Shown here in pieces: positions 50,825 through 60,407 of a stretch of 64,000 bases of DNA. A program made the translations under genes and the position numbers. Within the stretch, counting starts at the first letter, position 1; every line of letters starts with the position of its first letter. Location: NCBI RefSeq assembly GCF_023155275.1, contig NZ_JALMUV010000043.1, positions 1-64,000 of the forward strand. Direction: 5' to 3'. The stretch is from Streptomyces rhizoryzae (GTDB taxonomy: Bacteria; Actinomycetota; Actinomycetes; Streptomycetales; Streptomycetaceae). The notes below the pieces were generated by a model. That model did not search any database. It was not told the origin of the DNA and saw only the letters and a program-made list of their open reading frames with translations.

Positions 50825-51602
50825 ATGTTCGTACGGGGGTTCGGGGCGGGACGTGGGTGTTCTGACCTGTGGCTTCTTGCTTGGGGGAGAGCATGTCGAA
50901 CAGGGCTGGACGGGGGCGAATGAGACCAGAACTGAGACCAGAGATCCGCCGGTCGTCGCTGGTCAGCGCCCCTTGGACGGCCCGCGAGACCTCAGCCGGG
51001 AGCGGCTGGCGGACCAGCTATGTCGTGCTCTCTGGGTCGGTAGGGGACCGGAGAGTTCGCTGGTGCTGTCATGAACCGGCGAGCCTTTCAGGCTGGTGGT
51101 GACGGTGTCTTTCGCCGCAGCTTGCGGGTCTGATGCGCCTCAGATCCCGCGCCGGTGGCTTAAAAGCCCTACCCGGAGCATGATGAGTCGTGATGATTGG
51201 TGCTTCGTTGCCTTTTTTCCACCGGTTGGGCAGAGGCGGTCATGCTCCGTGATCCATCTGCGGACGCCCCTTCGGGGGGCGTCCGCTCACGCATCGCTCA
51301 CGCACGGCAAGACAGCTGACCTGGCGTTTCGACGCGGTGGCTTTCGAGAAGGCATCGCAGATGATGGCAGCAGCAGGTGGCCACTCTGTCGGTGTTGCCT
51401 TCTGTTGCCCGTAGCAGCTGGGGCTTCGACACACCGGACCACACCTCCGGAGCAGGGCCAGCCACCCAGTCGAACTTCCGCCCTCGCGTCTCGTCTATTC
51501 GCCTGTCGCTGCCTGTCTGACCTCGCCGCAGTGCAAGGACGGTCAGCAGCTGTCTGAGATGCATGTTGCATGCTGCTGTTGCCCTGTGTAAGGGTCCAGA
51601 TC
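50825..51602. other. Island left end without a recognisable gene
   Basis: About 780 bp. ORFs on both strands look like shadow or random frames with poor starts. A repeated GAGACCAGA unit occurs near 50930-50943. It holds one strong hairpin (51260-51286). If an integrase once lay beside this att site, it is not readable now. Confidence 0.5.
51260..51286. terminator. Stem-loop in the island's left end
   Basis: Perfect 11-bp stem GCGGACGCCCC / GGGGCGTCCGC with loop TTCGG; possible terminator of a lost gene. Confidence 0.6.
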
Positions 51603-51989
51603 ATGCATGTAGACGGGGGCGGAACACCTAGCGCGACCAGCGCATCTTTGCCGGAGAAGGCGGCTGAGTTCGCTGCCGGGGAGTGTACGAGTGCAGAGTT
51701 CGCCGCGGCATTCTCACGGGCTGAGCTGTTCTTCCAACGGCCGGAGCGGCCCGGCTTCCTTGCTGTCGCTGACCCCACCGGAGGCGATGGAGGCGTGATT
51801 CCGGTCTTCTCCTCTCTTGTGGAGTTGGCCCGTTACGCCGGTGTGTGCGCATGGGCTTCCGCACCGGGCGCAGATCTGGCCGAGCTGGCGCCTTCCGGAT
51901 ACCGGTTCATATTGGATGCGATGGGACCGCACCCGCAGTTCTTCGACCCCGCACCGGGAACTCCTCGCGGTAGCCAACAGGGGGCCTGA
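51603..51989 (+). CDS. SseB-like protein upstream of the toxin operon
   Basis: A 128-residue protein. KAAEFAAGECTSAEFAAAFS RAELFFQ-type head, PGFLAVADPTGGDGGVIPVF, SSLVELARYAG and the end ELAPSGYRFILDAMGP match SseB N-terminal-domain proteins, which accompany type VII secretion and RHS toxin genes in actinobacteria and may act as chaperone or loading factors. AAGGG lies eight bases before the ATG. Its TGA overlaps the next ATG (TGATG), so it is the first gene of the toxin operon. Confidence 0.7.
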   Translation: MHVDGGGTPSATSASLPEKAAEFAAGECTSAEFAAAFSRAELFFQRPERPGFLAVADPTGGDGGVIPVFSSLVELARYAGVCAWASAPGADLAELAPSGYRFILDAMGPHPQFFDPAPGTPRGSQQGA

Positions 51990-52438
51990 TGGGCGACGGT
52001 GCGGACTACAAGGTTGAGATCGATTCCTTGGCGCGAGTGCTTATCCCGCTGGTCGACTCGGTGGCAGCGGCCAAGCGCATCAAGAACGAGAAGGACGAGC
52101 TTCAGGCATACCTTAAGGACCCGGGCGCGGAAGACGTGCGCGACAGCGGGCAGACATTCCTGGAGCAGTGGGGCTATGGCATGGGTCAGCTGGCGCAGTA
52201 CGCCGAGGAGATCGTGACGAAACTAAACCAGACGATCGAGGCGTACGAGGCGGCGGAGCAGTACGGCGTCAAGGGTTTCAAGCCGAGCGAAGACAATCTG
52301 TCGATGATGCCGAGCGAGGGCCTGGGAAAGAAGGTCTTCCAAGGTCAGCAGCTTATGCGCGGGGACAAGCCGCCATCGGACGCGCCCAGCGGCATCGATG
52401 ACGCCCAACGGGACTTTGAAGACTGGGCATTTGGATAA
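51989..52438 (+). CDS. Helical WxG100-like partner protein
   Basis: A 149-residue mostly helical protein with no signal peptide. A charged helix (AAAKRIKNEKDELQAYLKD) leads to a turn FLEQWGYGMGQL with a WxG-like Trp61-Gly62 pair, then a second long helix (AEEIVTKLNQTIEAYEAAEQ), as in WXG100/ESX-type hairpins, and a disordered tail. Coupled to the SseB-like gene and 28 bp upstream of the RHS toxin, so a likely secretion partner of the toxin. Confidence 0.65.
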   Translation: MGDGADYKVEIDSLARVLIPLVDSVAAAKRIKNEKDELQAYLKDPGAEDVRDSGQTFLEQWGYGMGQLAQYAEEIVTKLNQTIEAYEAAEQYGVKGFKPSEDNLSMMPSEGLGKKVFQGQQLMRGDKPPSDAPSGIDDAQRDFEDWAFG

Positions 52439-52465
52439 CGTGGAAAACCTCGGGGAAGCACGAGC

Positions 52466-55400
52466 ATGAGCGGCATATCGGCAGATGCGAGTAAGAAGGA
52501 CCTGATCCCGGGGGATCCGGAAGCGGTGGCCGATCTTGTCCACATTCTGAACACCTACGCTCAGGCGTTCGGGGACTCGCAAAGGAACCTGAAGAAGGTC
52601 GACGAAGCCGAGTGGAGCGGCACCGCGGCCATCGAATTCCGCAAGGCCGTCAGGAAACTGCCCACCACTCTGGCCTCTGCACACGAGGAATTTGGCAAAG
52701 CCGCCCACGCTTTGGCCTACTACGCCGACATCCTGCGCTTCGCACAAGCCAAGGCCGGACCGATCATCGAGGATGCGGCCGAGGCGCGCGCCGCTTCTCG
52801 CAAATACCAGCAGCAGGTCGACGACTACAACAACGCCGTCGACGCCGAAGCCGAACAACTTCCGCAACGACCGCCGGAAACCGATCCCGGCGCTACGGCG
52901 ATGAACCACTGCGTGGAGCGCCTCAATCACCTTCGCGAAGAGGTCGCCGAGGCTGCGCGTGACTGTGCACGCAAGTTGCGGGACGCGGCCGACGCAGCAC
53001 CGGATGAGCCGGGCTTCTTCGAGAACCTGTTCGACAAGGGCCGTGAGTTCCTCCAGGGCGTCTACGAAGGTGCCGACGCCATGATGGACCTTGCCTCTGT
53101 GGTCACCCAGCCGTGGAACATCGAGAAGAACGCGATGACCATCGCTACCACCCTAGATGGCATCGGCTACGGCGTTCAGCACCCCAAGGAGTTCGCCAAG
53201 GGGCTGGTGAACTGGGATATGTGGGCCCAGCAGCCCGCCCGCGCTGCCGGCCAGCTTGCTCCCGACATCGTGCTGGACCTGCTCACCGGGGGCGGTGGTG
53301 CCGCTGCCGCTGGCGGGAAGGGCAGCCGGGCCGCTCGCCGGCTTTCCCGGCTTCGTGACGGCTTGGCGGGACGTAAGAAGGTCGCCAGCCGTCTGGAAGA
53401 GAACGGTGAGCCAGTAAAAAAGCGGCCCACGTGTGGTGAGCCAGTGAACCCAGTCAACGGCGAGATGATGCTCCCCGAGACCGACCTCACCCTGCCCGGC
53501 TCTCTCCCCCTGGTCCTGGAACGCACGCACCTGTCTGCCTACACCGCGGGCGGCTGGTTCGGTCCGAGTTGGGCCGCCACCCTCGATCAGCACCTGGAAA
53601 TCGACGAAGAGGGCGTTGTGTTCGCCGGCGAGGACGGCATTCTCCTGGCCTACCCCCACCCCGAGCCCGGCACCGTGGCATACCCGCAGGCAGGACCGCG
53701 CTGGCCTCTGACCCATGATCCGGCCGAGGGCACCTACGCCATCACCACCGACCTGCCCACCGGCCGCACTCTTATCTTCACGCCGCGTCCTGGCCACGAC
53801 GGCGAGACAGGTATACCTCTGGTCGCGATTGAGGACCGGGCTGGCCGTCACATCGACTTTCTCTACGACTCGGGCACCGGCCGACCCACCGAGATTCACC
53901 ACCACGGCGGCTACCGAGTAGTTCTGGAAACGCACCCCGAGATGCCGCGCATCACCGCCCTCCGCGTCGTGGACCCGGCCGACCCGCAAGCCCCAGGCAC
54001 GCTGGTGATGTCGTACGGCTACGACGAGACGGGCAACCTCACGGAGGTCCGCAACTCCTCGGGCCTGCCGATGAAGTTCACCTATGACGAGGCCGACCGG
54101 ATCACGTCCTGGACCGACCGCAATGGCACCAGCTTCGGCTACCTCTACGACCACCGCGGCCGCGTCAAGCACACCGTCGGCCCGGACAACGGCATCCTGT
54201 CCGGCAGCTTCCACTACGACGAAGCCGAACGCATCACCGTCTACACCGACTCCCTCGGACACACGACGACTTACCGCTACAACCAAGCGTCCAAGGTCAT
54301 CGCCGAGTCTGACTCATTGGGCCACACCACTCACACCACTTACGACATGACAAGCGGCGCCATTGCAGCCGTCACCGACCCGCTCGGCCACACCACTCAT
54401 TACGAGCACGACGAGCAGGGCAACGTCACCCGTATCACCCTCCCCGACGGCTCTGTCGCCTCCGCGGCCTACGATCACTACGGCCAGCCCGTGCGGATCA
54501 CGGAGCCGAGTGGCGCCGTCTGGCGACACACGTACGGCCCATACGGAAACCGGCTTACCGTCACCGATCCCATGGGTGCCCAGACGCGCTACACATACGA
54601 CGTTCAGGGCCACTTGGCAGGTGTCACGGATGCACTCGGGAACACGCGCTGGATCCAGAACAACGCCGCTGGCCTGCCGTCCACGGTGACCGACGCACTC
54701 GGTCAAGCCACCACCGTGAAGCGTGATGCGTTCGGCCGACCCACAGCGATTTTCGCTCCACTTGGGCGCACCACCTTCATGACTTGGACCCCGGAGGGAA
54801 AGCCGGCATGGCTCAAAGCCCCAGACGGCACCTGCGAGAGCTGGGAATGGGATGCCGAGGGCAATCTCGTCTCCCACACCGACCCGGCCGGGAACGCCAC
54901 CCGCTACACCCATACGCACTTCGACGAGCGCGCGACGCGCACGGACGCTGAGGGGCGAACTCACACTTTCTCGTATGACACCGAACTCAGGCTCACCCGC
55001 GTCACTAATCCGCAGGGCCTGACCTGGACATACGAATACGATCCGGCGGGCCGCCTCACAGCCGAAACGGATTTCAACGGCCGGACTCTCACGTACAGCC
55101 ACGACGCCGCCGGTCGGCTGGTTGCCCGCACGAACGGCGCCGGCGAAACAGTAACGTTCACGCGCGACGTCAGAGGTCGTACCATCGAGCAATGCCCGTC
55201 CTCAGGCTCCCCTACGACCTTCGCGTACGACCCTGACGGTCACCTCACAGCCATGGCCAACACCGACGCTGTGGTGACGTACGAACGCGATGGCCTGGGA
55301 CGCGTGGTTGCAGAGACAGTCAATGGCCGCACCACCCGCTACACCTATGACGCAGTGGGCCGCCGCACCTCGCGCACCACCCCCAGCGGCCACATCTCTA

Positions 55401-56893
55401 CCTGGAGCTACAACGCCGCAGGCAGTCCCACACGCCTCCGTTCGTCGGCAGGCGATCTCACCTTCGCCTACGACGAGGCCGGCCGTGAAGTCCAGCGGCG
55501 GTTCGGTGACCACAGCATCCTCACGCAAGCCTGGGACAGCACCGATCGCCTCACCACGCAGGAAGTATCGACCGCTCACCCCGAAGCAGCTAACCAGCTG
55601 CTGCAACAACGCCGCTACGCTTACCGCGCGGATGGCTATCTCACCGAAATCCACGACCTGGCAAACGGAACCCGCCGCTTCGACCTGGATCGTATCGGCC
55701 GCGTCACAAGTGTCCGAGCCATAGACTGGTGCGAACGCTACGTCTATGACGGCGCCGACAACCTCACTCACGGAACCGCTCCGGGACTAGCCGAGCCCGG
55801 CGACCGCGAATTCATCGGCACCCTCATACGAAACGTCGGACGAGACACTTACGAACACGACGCGCAAGGCCGCCTGATACGCACCACCCGGCGTCTTCTC
55901 AACGGCCAAAAGCGCACTTGTACCTATATTTGGGACGCCCAGGACAAGCTTACCGACGTCATCACACCTGATGGCGCACGCTGGCACTACCTGTACGACC
56001 CGCTCGGTCGCCGCATCGCAAAGCAACATCTCACCGAAGACGACGCGGTCATTTCCCAGACCGACTTCTCCTGGGATGCCACTCGTCTCGCCGAGCAAAC
56101 CACCAGCACCGCCACCTTGACGTGGGACTACGCTCCAGACACTCACCGTCCCCTCACTCAAACCGAACGCCGGCCCCGGCCTACGGACCCCCGAATGCAG
56201 TGGCGCAACGGTGGCGACGTACCGGAATCCGATTACGACACTCGGTTCTACGCCATAGTCGCCGACCTGGTCGGCACGCCCACCGAACTCCTCACTGTCG
56301 AGGGCGAACTCGCCTGGCAATCGCGCACCACCGTCTGGGGCGCGCCCCGTTCCGTGCCCACGGGAGCCGATGCCACCACGTGTCCTCTGCGCTTCCCCGG
56401 CCAGTACGCGGATGACGAGACCGGCCTCCACTACAACAACCAGCGTTACTACGACCCGCAGACAGCTCGCTACATCAGCCCGGACCGCCTGGGTCTCGAG
56501 GCCGGCCCCAACCATCACGCCTTCGTACCCAACACGTCGCGATGGATTGATGCTCTGGGGCTGAAAAAGTGCGATGAGGATAAACCCGAGGGGATCCGGT
56601 TTGAGCCAAGCCCCAAACACGGCAAGACACAGCGCGGTATCGCCGCACCCGAGCCCAAGGACCCCGAAGGCACCCTGCAGCAATCGATACCCTTTAATCC
56701 TAATACCACACGCCGGGTCGCAGCCAACTACGAAACCGGTGAATTTGCGATATTCGATGAAACCCACAACGGTACGGGAATTTATCACGGCCACATGCGA
56801 ACATGGGACGAGCTGAGCCCAGCTCAGCAATCAGCCTTGAGGAAAGCAGGGCTCGTCAATAAGAAGGGGAAGATCCTCCCACCCTCCGATTAG
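52466..56893 (+). CDS. RHS-repeat polymorphic toxin with type VII-type N-terminus
   Basis: A 1475-residue toxin. Residues 1-190 are a helical type VII-secretion-type domain (VDEAEWSGTAAIEFRKAVRK); around 325-400 a DUF6531-like element (PVNPVNGEMMLPETDLTLPG); from about 420 to 1340 RHS/YD repeats (YDEADRITSWTDRNG, YEYDPAGRLTAETD and many more); then the RHS core RYYDPQTARYISPDRLGL and the pre-toxin motif DALGL at 1362-1366. The 109-residue tip has IPFNPNTTRRVAANYETGEF, TGIYHGHMRTWDELSPAQQ and LRKAGLVNKKGKI; I cannot name its family, but the charged Arg/His/Glu content suggests a nuclease or similar. It is followed by an immunity gene. Confidence 0.88.
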   Translation: MSGISADASKKDLIPGDPEAVADLVHILNTYAQAFGDSQRNLKKVDEAEWSGTAAIEFRKAVRKLPTTLASAHEEFGKAAHALAYYADILRFAQAKAGPIIEDAAEARAASRKYQQQVDDYNNAVDAEAEQLPQRPPETDPGATAMNHCVERLNHLREEVAEAARDCARKLRDAADAAPDEPGFFENLFDKGREFLQGVYEGADAMMDLASVVTQPWNIEKNAMTIATTLDGIGYGVQHPKEFAKGLVNWDMWAQQPARAAGQLAPDIVLDLLTGGGGAAAAGGKGSRAARRLSRLRDGLAGRKKVASRLEENGEPVKKRPTCGEPVNPVNGEMMLPETDLTLPGSLPLVLERTHLSAYTAGGWFGPSWAATLDQHLEIDEEGVVFAGEDGILLAYPHPEPGTVAYPQAGPRWPLTHDPAEGTYAITTDLPTGRTLIFTPRPGHDGETGIPLVAIEDRAGRHIDFLYDSGTGRPTEIHHHGGYRVVLETHPEMPRITALRVVDPADPQAPGTLVMSYGYDETGNLTEVRNSSGLPMKFTYDEADRITSWTDRNGTSFGYLYDHRGRVKHTVGPDNGILSGSFHYDEAERITVYTDSLGHTTTYRYNQASKVIAESDSLGHTTHTTYDMTSGAIAAVTDPLGHTTHYEHDEQGNVTRITLPDGSVASAAYDHYGQPVRITEPSGAVWRHTYGPYGNRLTVTDPMGAQTRYTYDVQGHLAGVTDALGNTRWIQNNAAGLPSTVTDALGQATTVKRDAFGRPTAIFAPLGRTTFMTWTPEGKPAWLKAPDGTCESWEWDAEGNLVSHTDPAGNATRYTHTHFDERATRTDAEGRTHTFSYDTELRLTRVTNPQGLTWTYEYDPAGRLTAETDFNGRTLTYSHDAAGRLVARTNGAGETVTFTRDVRGRTIEQCPSSGSPTTFAYDPDGHLTAMANTDAVVTYERDGLGRVVAETVNGRTTRYTYDAVGRRTSRTTPSGHISTWSYNAAGSPTRLRSSAGDLTFAYDEAGREVQRRFGDHSILTQAWDSTDRLTTQEVSTAHPEAANQLLQQRRYAYRADGYLTEIHDLANGTRRFDLDRIGRVTSVRAIDWCERYVYDGADNLTHGTAPGLAEPGDREFIGTLIRNVGRDTYEHDAQGRLIRTTRRLLNGQKRTCTYIWDAQDKLTDVITPDGARWHYLYDPLGRRIAKQHLTEDDAVISQTDFSWDATRLAEQTTSTATLTWDYAPDTHRPLTQTERRPRPTDPRMQWRNGGDVPESDYDTRFYAIVADLVGTPTELLTVEGELAWQSRTTVWGAPRSVPTGADATTCPLRFPGQYADDETGLHYNNQRYYDPQTARYISPDRLGLEAGPNHHAFVPNTSRWIDALGLKKCDEDKPEGIRFEPSPKHGKTQRGIAAPEPKDPEGTLQQSIPFNPNTTRRVAANYETGEFAIFDETHNGTGIYHGHMRTWDELSPAQQSALRKAGLVNKKGKILPPSD

Positions 56894-56946
56894 CCGATAT
56901 TCTTGGGTGAAATCCGGAAGAGCCTTTCGAGGAAAGTTTAGAGAAG

Positions 56947-57282
56947 ATGGAATACAAATCCCCTGCACCGTTGCCTAAGGAAGAATCAGAGCGGGTCTTC
57001 GCTGAGGGGGACCCGCCAAAGATCAGCGAGACACTTATCTCTGCGGCGCTGAACAGCGAAGACCGAGAATGGGTAGAGCGATGGATCATCTTCCTTTCTC
57101 AACACCCTGATGTAGGTGTCCGGAAGACAGCTGCAGTCGCCCTAGGGCACCTGGCCAGACTGCATGGCTCTGTATCGTCCCCAGTAATTACGGCGATCCA
57201 GGAACTACTCAAAGACGAACGCACCGCAGGAGCTGCGGGAGACGGATTGGATGATGTGAGCATGTTCTGCCGCCGTAATTGA
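56947..57282 (+). CDS. HEAT-like immunity protein for the RHS toxin
   Basis: A 111-residue acidic cytoplasmic protein, lower GC than the toxin's RHS part. The segment WIIFLSQHPDVGVRKTAAVA LGHLARLHG is one HEAT-like helical repeat, with flanking helices (ISETLISAALNSEDREWVER). Small size, position 53 bp after the toxin stop, and HEAT fold all fit an immunity protein that neutralises the cognate C-terminal toxin. Confidence 0.75.
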   Translation: MEYKSPAPLPKEESERVFAEGDPPKISETLISAALNSEDREWVERWIIFLSQHPDVGVRKTAAVALGHLARLHGSVSSPVITAIQELLKDERTAGAAGDGLDDVSMFCRRN

Positions 57283-57295
57283 TCAGCGGTCAAAG

Positions 57296-57634
57296 GTGCA
57301 GGGCCCCGGCGGCGCAAGCGTCATCCGCGACTGCGTACCGGAGCGGGCTGTGGTCTTCCACGCCCGAGCCCTGTTCCTCCACGGCGGGGAACGCGCGGCG
57401 ACCGACCTCCCGGAGCAGTGGTCGTTGCCGGCCTGGGACTTCGAGACCGACCGGTACACCGACCGCGCTTCGGCCTGGCGCACGGCTCGCCGCCCTGGCA
57501 TGGGCCAGGAGGTCGAGGCCCAGGTGCGAGGCAGGGACAAGGCGGCCGTCGAGGCGGCCTTCGCCGAGTCGTGTGCACAGGCTGTGGACCGTGCTCAGAA
57601 CCCAGGGATGTACGGGGACACGGACGAGTGGTAG
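57296..57634 (+). CDS. Hypothetical protein, possibly a 3' gene fragment
   Basis: A 112-residue frame with a believable C-terminal part (LPAWDFETDRYTDRASAWRT, VEAQVRGRDKAAVEAAFAES, NPGMYGDTDEW) but no ribosome-binding site at its GTG, and an N-terminus without character. It may be the tail of a larger gene cut when the toxin module was inserted. No family recognised. Confidence 0.4.
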   Translation: MQGPGGASVIRDCVPERAVVFHARALFLHGGERAATDLPEQWSLPAWDFETDRYTDRASAWRTARRPGMGQEVEAQVRGRDKAAVEAAFAESCAQAVDRAQNPGMYGDTDEW

Positions 57635-57715
57635 ACGCCCCGACACCCTTCTCTGGTTGAAGGCTGGCGCAAGTGCGGGGAGCGGCCGACACCGGTCGGC
57701 TGCTTCCCTCCTACC

Positions 57716-57919
57716 TCACTTGAGCATCAGGAAGTGGCCGGCCAAGGATGCTCCGAGGTCCATGGTCCCGGCGAAGGCGGTGCCCCCTCGGCTGATGGCG
57801 GCCGGCACTGTGAGTCCCTCCCAGCGCGCGAGGGCCACTGCTGCACCACCTACTCCCATAGCCAGAAGGGTGATCACCAGCAAGGCGAAGAGGAGCAGTT
57901 CAGCCTGCGTGAGGTGCAC
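57716..57919 (-). CDS. Small membrane protein (67 aa)
   Basis: GTG at 57919 with GGAGA seven bases upstream. The product MHLTQAELLLFALLVITLLA continues into one transmembrane helix, then a second weaker hydrophobic stretch (GTAFAGTMDLGASLAGHFLM). No family recognised. It is the only minus-strand candidate gene inside the island. Confidence 0.5.
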   Translation of the reverse strand: MHLTQAELLLFALLVITLLAMGVGGAAVALARWEGLTVPAAISRGGTAFAGTMDLGASLAGHFLMLK

Positions 57920-58061
57920 GGGAAGTCTCCGAGTTCGGTTCGTGAAGGGGCGTTGGGGGCGATGCGTCTACACGATCCAGCTGCGCCGTGATTGGCGGTA
58001 CCGTTTGGATGTTGTTCCGGTGACAACGGCGGGTTGTCGCGGAACAACACGGGGAGTAGCG

Positions 58062-60252
58062 ATGGGGGAGCGGAAGAAGTGCCCGGGGCGTCCCTGGGCA
58101 CCGCCCAAAGGAGCCAGCGCCGAAGTCAATTCGCTGGTTCAGATGGTCCTTTCATGGATCGACGAGGCTGGTCTGAGCGTTCGGGACATCCATAGCCGTC
58201 TGACCCCGGAGCACTTCGCGGACGGGAGAGTCGCAGACCTCCGCCGCCTGCGCATTCATCTGTCAGGGGAAGACCTGACCTGGGATGTGGTGGAGGCCGT
58301 CGCGGATGTGTGCTTCCCTGACGACCCGGCCCACCAGGCGCTGGGTCGCGTACGCGAGGCACGTGCCCTCTGGGACAAGGCGCAGAGGGCTCCGACCCTG
58401 GTCGCCGTCGACGGTCAGGTGGTCGTGTCGCCGCGCGAACTCATTGAGGAGAAGGAACGCACGATTCAGGTCTACCGGGACCTCGTGCGCGCGCCAGGCA
58501 TACGAGACCAGTGAGCAGGGGCGTCAACAGGCGCTCCGGATCGCCTCGATGCTCTTTCTCGTCCTCGGCCAGGCACAAGCCAAGGTCGCTGAGCTGTCGC
58601 GACGTATCGACGCACTCACGGGGTCGGTGTGTACTCACCGGGCCCGACGCGTGCGCTGCAGCCGCAGCTTAAACGTGCTCGGGACCAGGAGGCGCGCCTG
58701 AGCGCCCAGCTCGAAGGGGCGGTGAGCCAACGTGACGAAGCCCAGCGCATCGCCGACCTTGCTGCCCGGCGCGTGCAGACGCTGGAGGCGTATCTGCTGG
58801 ACATCGGCCAACAGCCGCTGGTCAGCGACGCTGGAGACCTGGCCGTGATCTCCGCTGACGCCATCGTTCACGACGTACCGGGCGAGGACAGCGCTCTTGA
58901 CCAGTTCGACGAGATCCTGGCGCGAACCGACGACGCCTTGGACCGTGAACAGGAGGCTGTGCGAGACGCCGGAGACGACCTGGGTGTCGTCGCAGAGCCC
59001 CATGATTCCTCCGACGCACGCATCGTTGCCGGAAGCGTGTTTCCACACCCCAGATCGCCGGCAGTAGACTCTAGCCCCGAGTTGTTCCGGACAACCGTGA
59101 ACAACTCCTACAGGTTGGACGACGACGTTGCCGTGCTGCGCGAGAGGCTTGCTCTCGCCGAGAAGGATCGGCACAAGACGGCCGTTAGTCTTCAGCAGCC
59201 ACTGCTCCCAAAGGAGTTGGAGCAGCCCGACGATCTCCGCATCGCTGCCACCTACCAGCCCGGAGACTCCGACGCGGGTGGCGACTGGTACGACGTTGTC
59301 TCCCTGGGGGCCGGCCGTACGGCCTTCGTCATCGGCGACGTAATGGGCCGCGGCGTGCGCGCCGCTGCGGCCATGGGTCAGCTCCGTGCCGCTGTTCGAG
59401 CCTATGCTCGACTGGACCTGCCTCCCCATGAGGTGATCCAGTTCCTCGACGGCCTCGCCGCCGAGATCGCCGCCAGCCAGATCGCAACCTGCGTGTACGC
59501 CGTCCACGACCCGCACGAAGGACAGCTCGTCTACGCGTCCGCCGGGCACCTGCCGATTCTCGTACGGGACGAGGACGGCACCGTCCGCCGCGCCGAGGAC
59601 CCCACCGGGCCCCCGCTCGGCACCGGCGGGTGGCGGCACGCCTCCGGATTCATCGGCCTGCCGCCGGGCTCCACCGCCGTTCTCTACACCGACGGCCTGG
59701 TCGAACGCCGGGACCGGGACATCGACGAAGGCGTGGCCCGGTGTCCAGGGCACCCCTGGCGACATCTGCGCCACGCTCTTGCGCACCCTGGGTGCAGATG
59801 CCTATCTCGAGGACGACATCGCCGTGTTTGCTCTCCAGCACCCCACCCGCACCGGCGCGGATGCCGAGCTCTTTGTCCATACGGCACTGGATCTCGGCGG
59901 CGGCGTGGAGACAGCCCCGCGCGCCAGGAGATTCGCGCGCGACACGCTCGCCTCCTGGCGTCTCCCACCCGGGACGTGCGACCTTGGCGTGCTGGCCGCG
60001 AGTGAGCTGGTGGCGAACGCTCTCCAACACGGCACCCCACCCGTGCGCCTGCGCCTGCGCCGCACCGACCGCCGGCTGATCATCGAGGTGACGGACGCGG
60101 ACGATCATCTGCCGCGTAGGCGGCAAGCCGGACCAGCTGACGAGGCTGGTCGCGGCATGTCGGTCATCGCCGCGATTGCTTCGTCCTGGGGGTCTCGTCG
60201 CGACTCAGGCGGGGGCAAGGCCGTCTGGTGCGAGCTGCCGCTGGGGGGCTAG
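58062..60252 (+). pseudogene. Frameshifted regulator: DNA-binding-like head, SpoIIE/RsbU phosphatase, RsbW-like kinase domain
   Basis: Three frames join to one protein. 58062-58514 (ATG with GGGGAG upstream) encodes a head with AEVNSLVQMVLSWIDEAGLS; it then shifts near 58490 in a GCGCGC run into YETSEQGRQQALRIASMLFL VLGQAQAKVAELSRRIDAL-type coiled coil, shifts again near 58625 into the phosphatase (GDSDAGGDWYDVVSLGAGRT, FVIGDVMGRGVRAAAAMGQL, VYASAGHLPILV), and a third time near 59745 into an ATPase domain (GVLAASELVANALQHGTPPV, IIEVTDADDHLP). An intact form would be about 730 residues and act in partner-switch signalling. As read, it cannot be made. Confidence 0.75.
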
Positions 60253-60407
60253 GACACGCCGTTGCGCGCACAGCTCGTTCGGATTCCTCTGACAATGCCG
60301 TCTGTGTTGCGCCGAGGCCGGAGGGGCTCGAACTCCCGGCCTGAATAGTGGCGTTGGAGCTCTTATGCGCCCTGTTGGGTGTCAGTGCTCGTTCCTATGG
60401 TGGGGGG

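Noticed and set aside
50852..51102. Integrase remnant beside the left att site
   Set aside because: I could not find the R-HxxR-Y signature or any recombinase motif in any frame.
51096..51557. 153-residue plus-strand ORF in the island's left end
   Set aside because: Random-looking composition rich in Ser, Arg and Cys, no ribosome-binding site, spans a perfect hairpin.
53153..56830. Long minus-strand ORFs opposite the RHS gene
   Set aside because: They mirror the YD-repeat codons and carry no family motifs; shadows.
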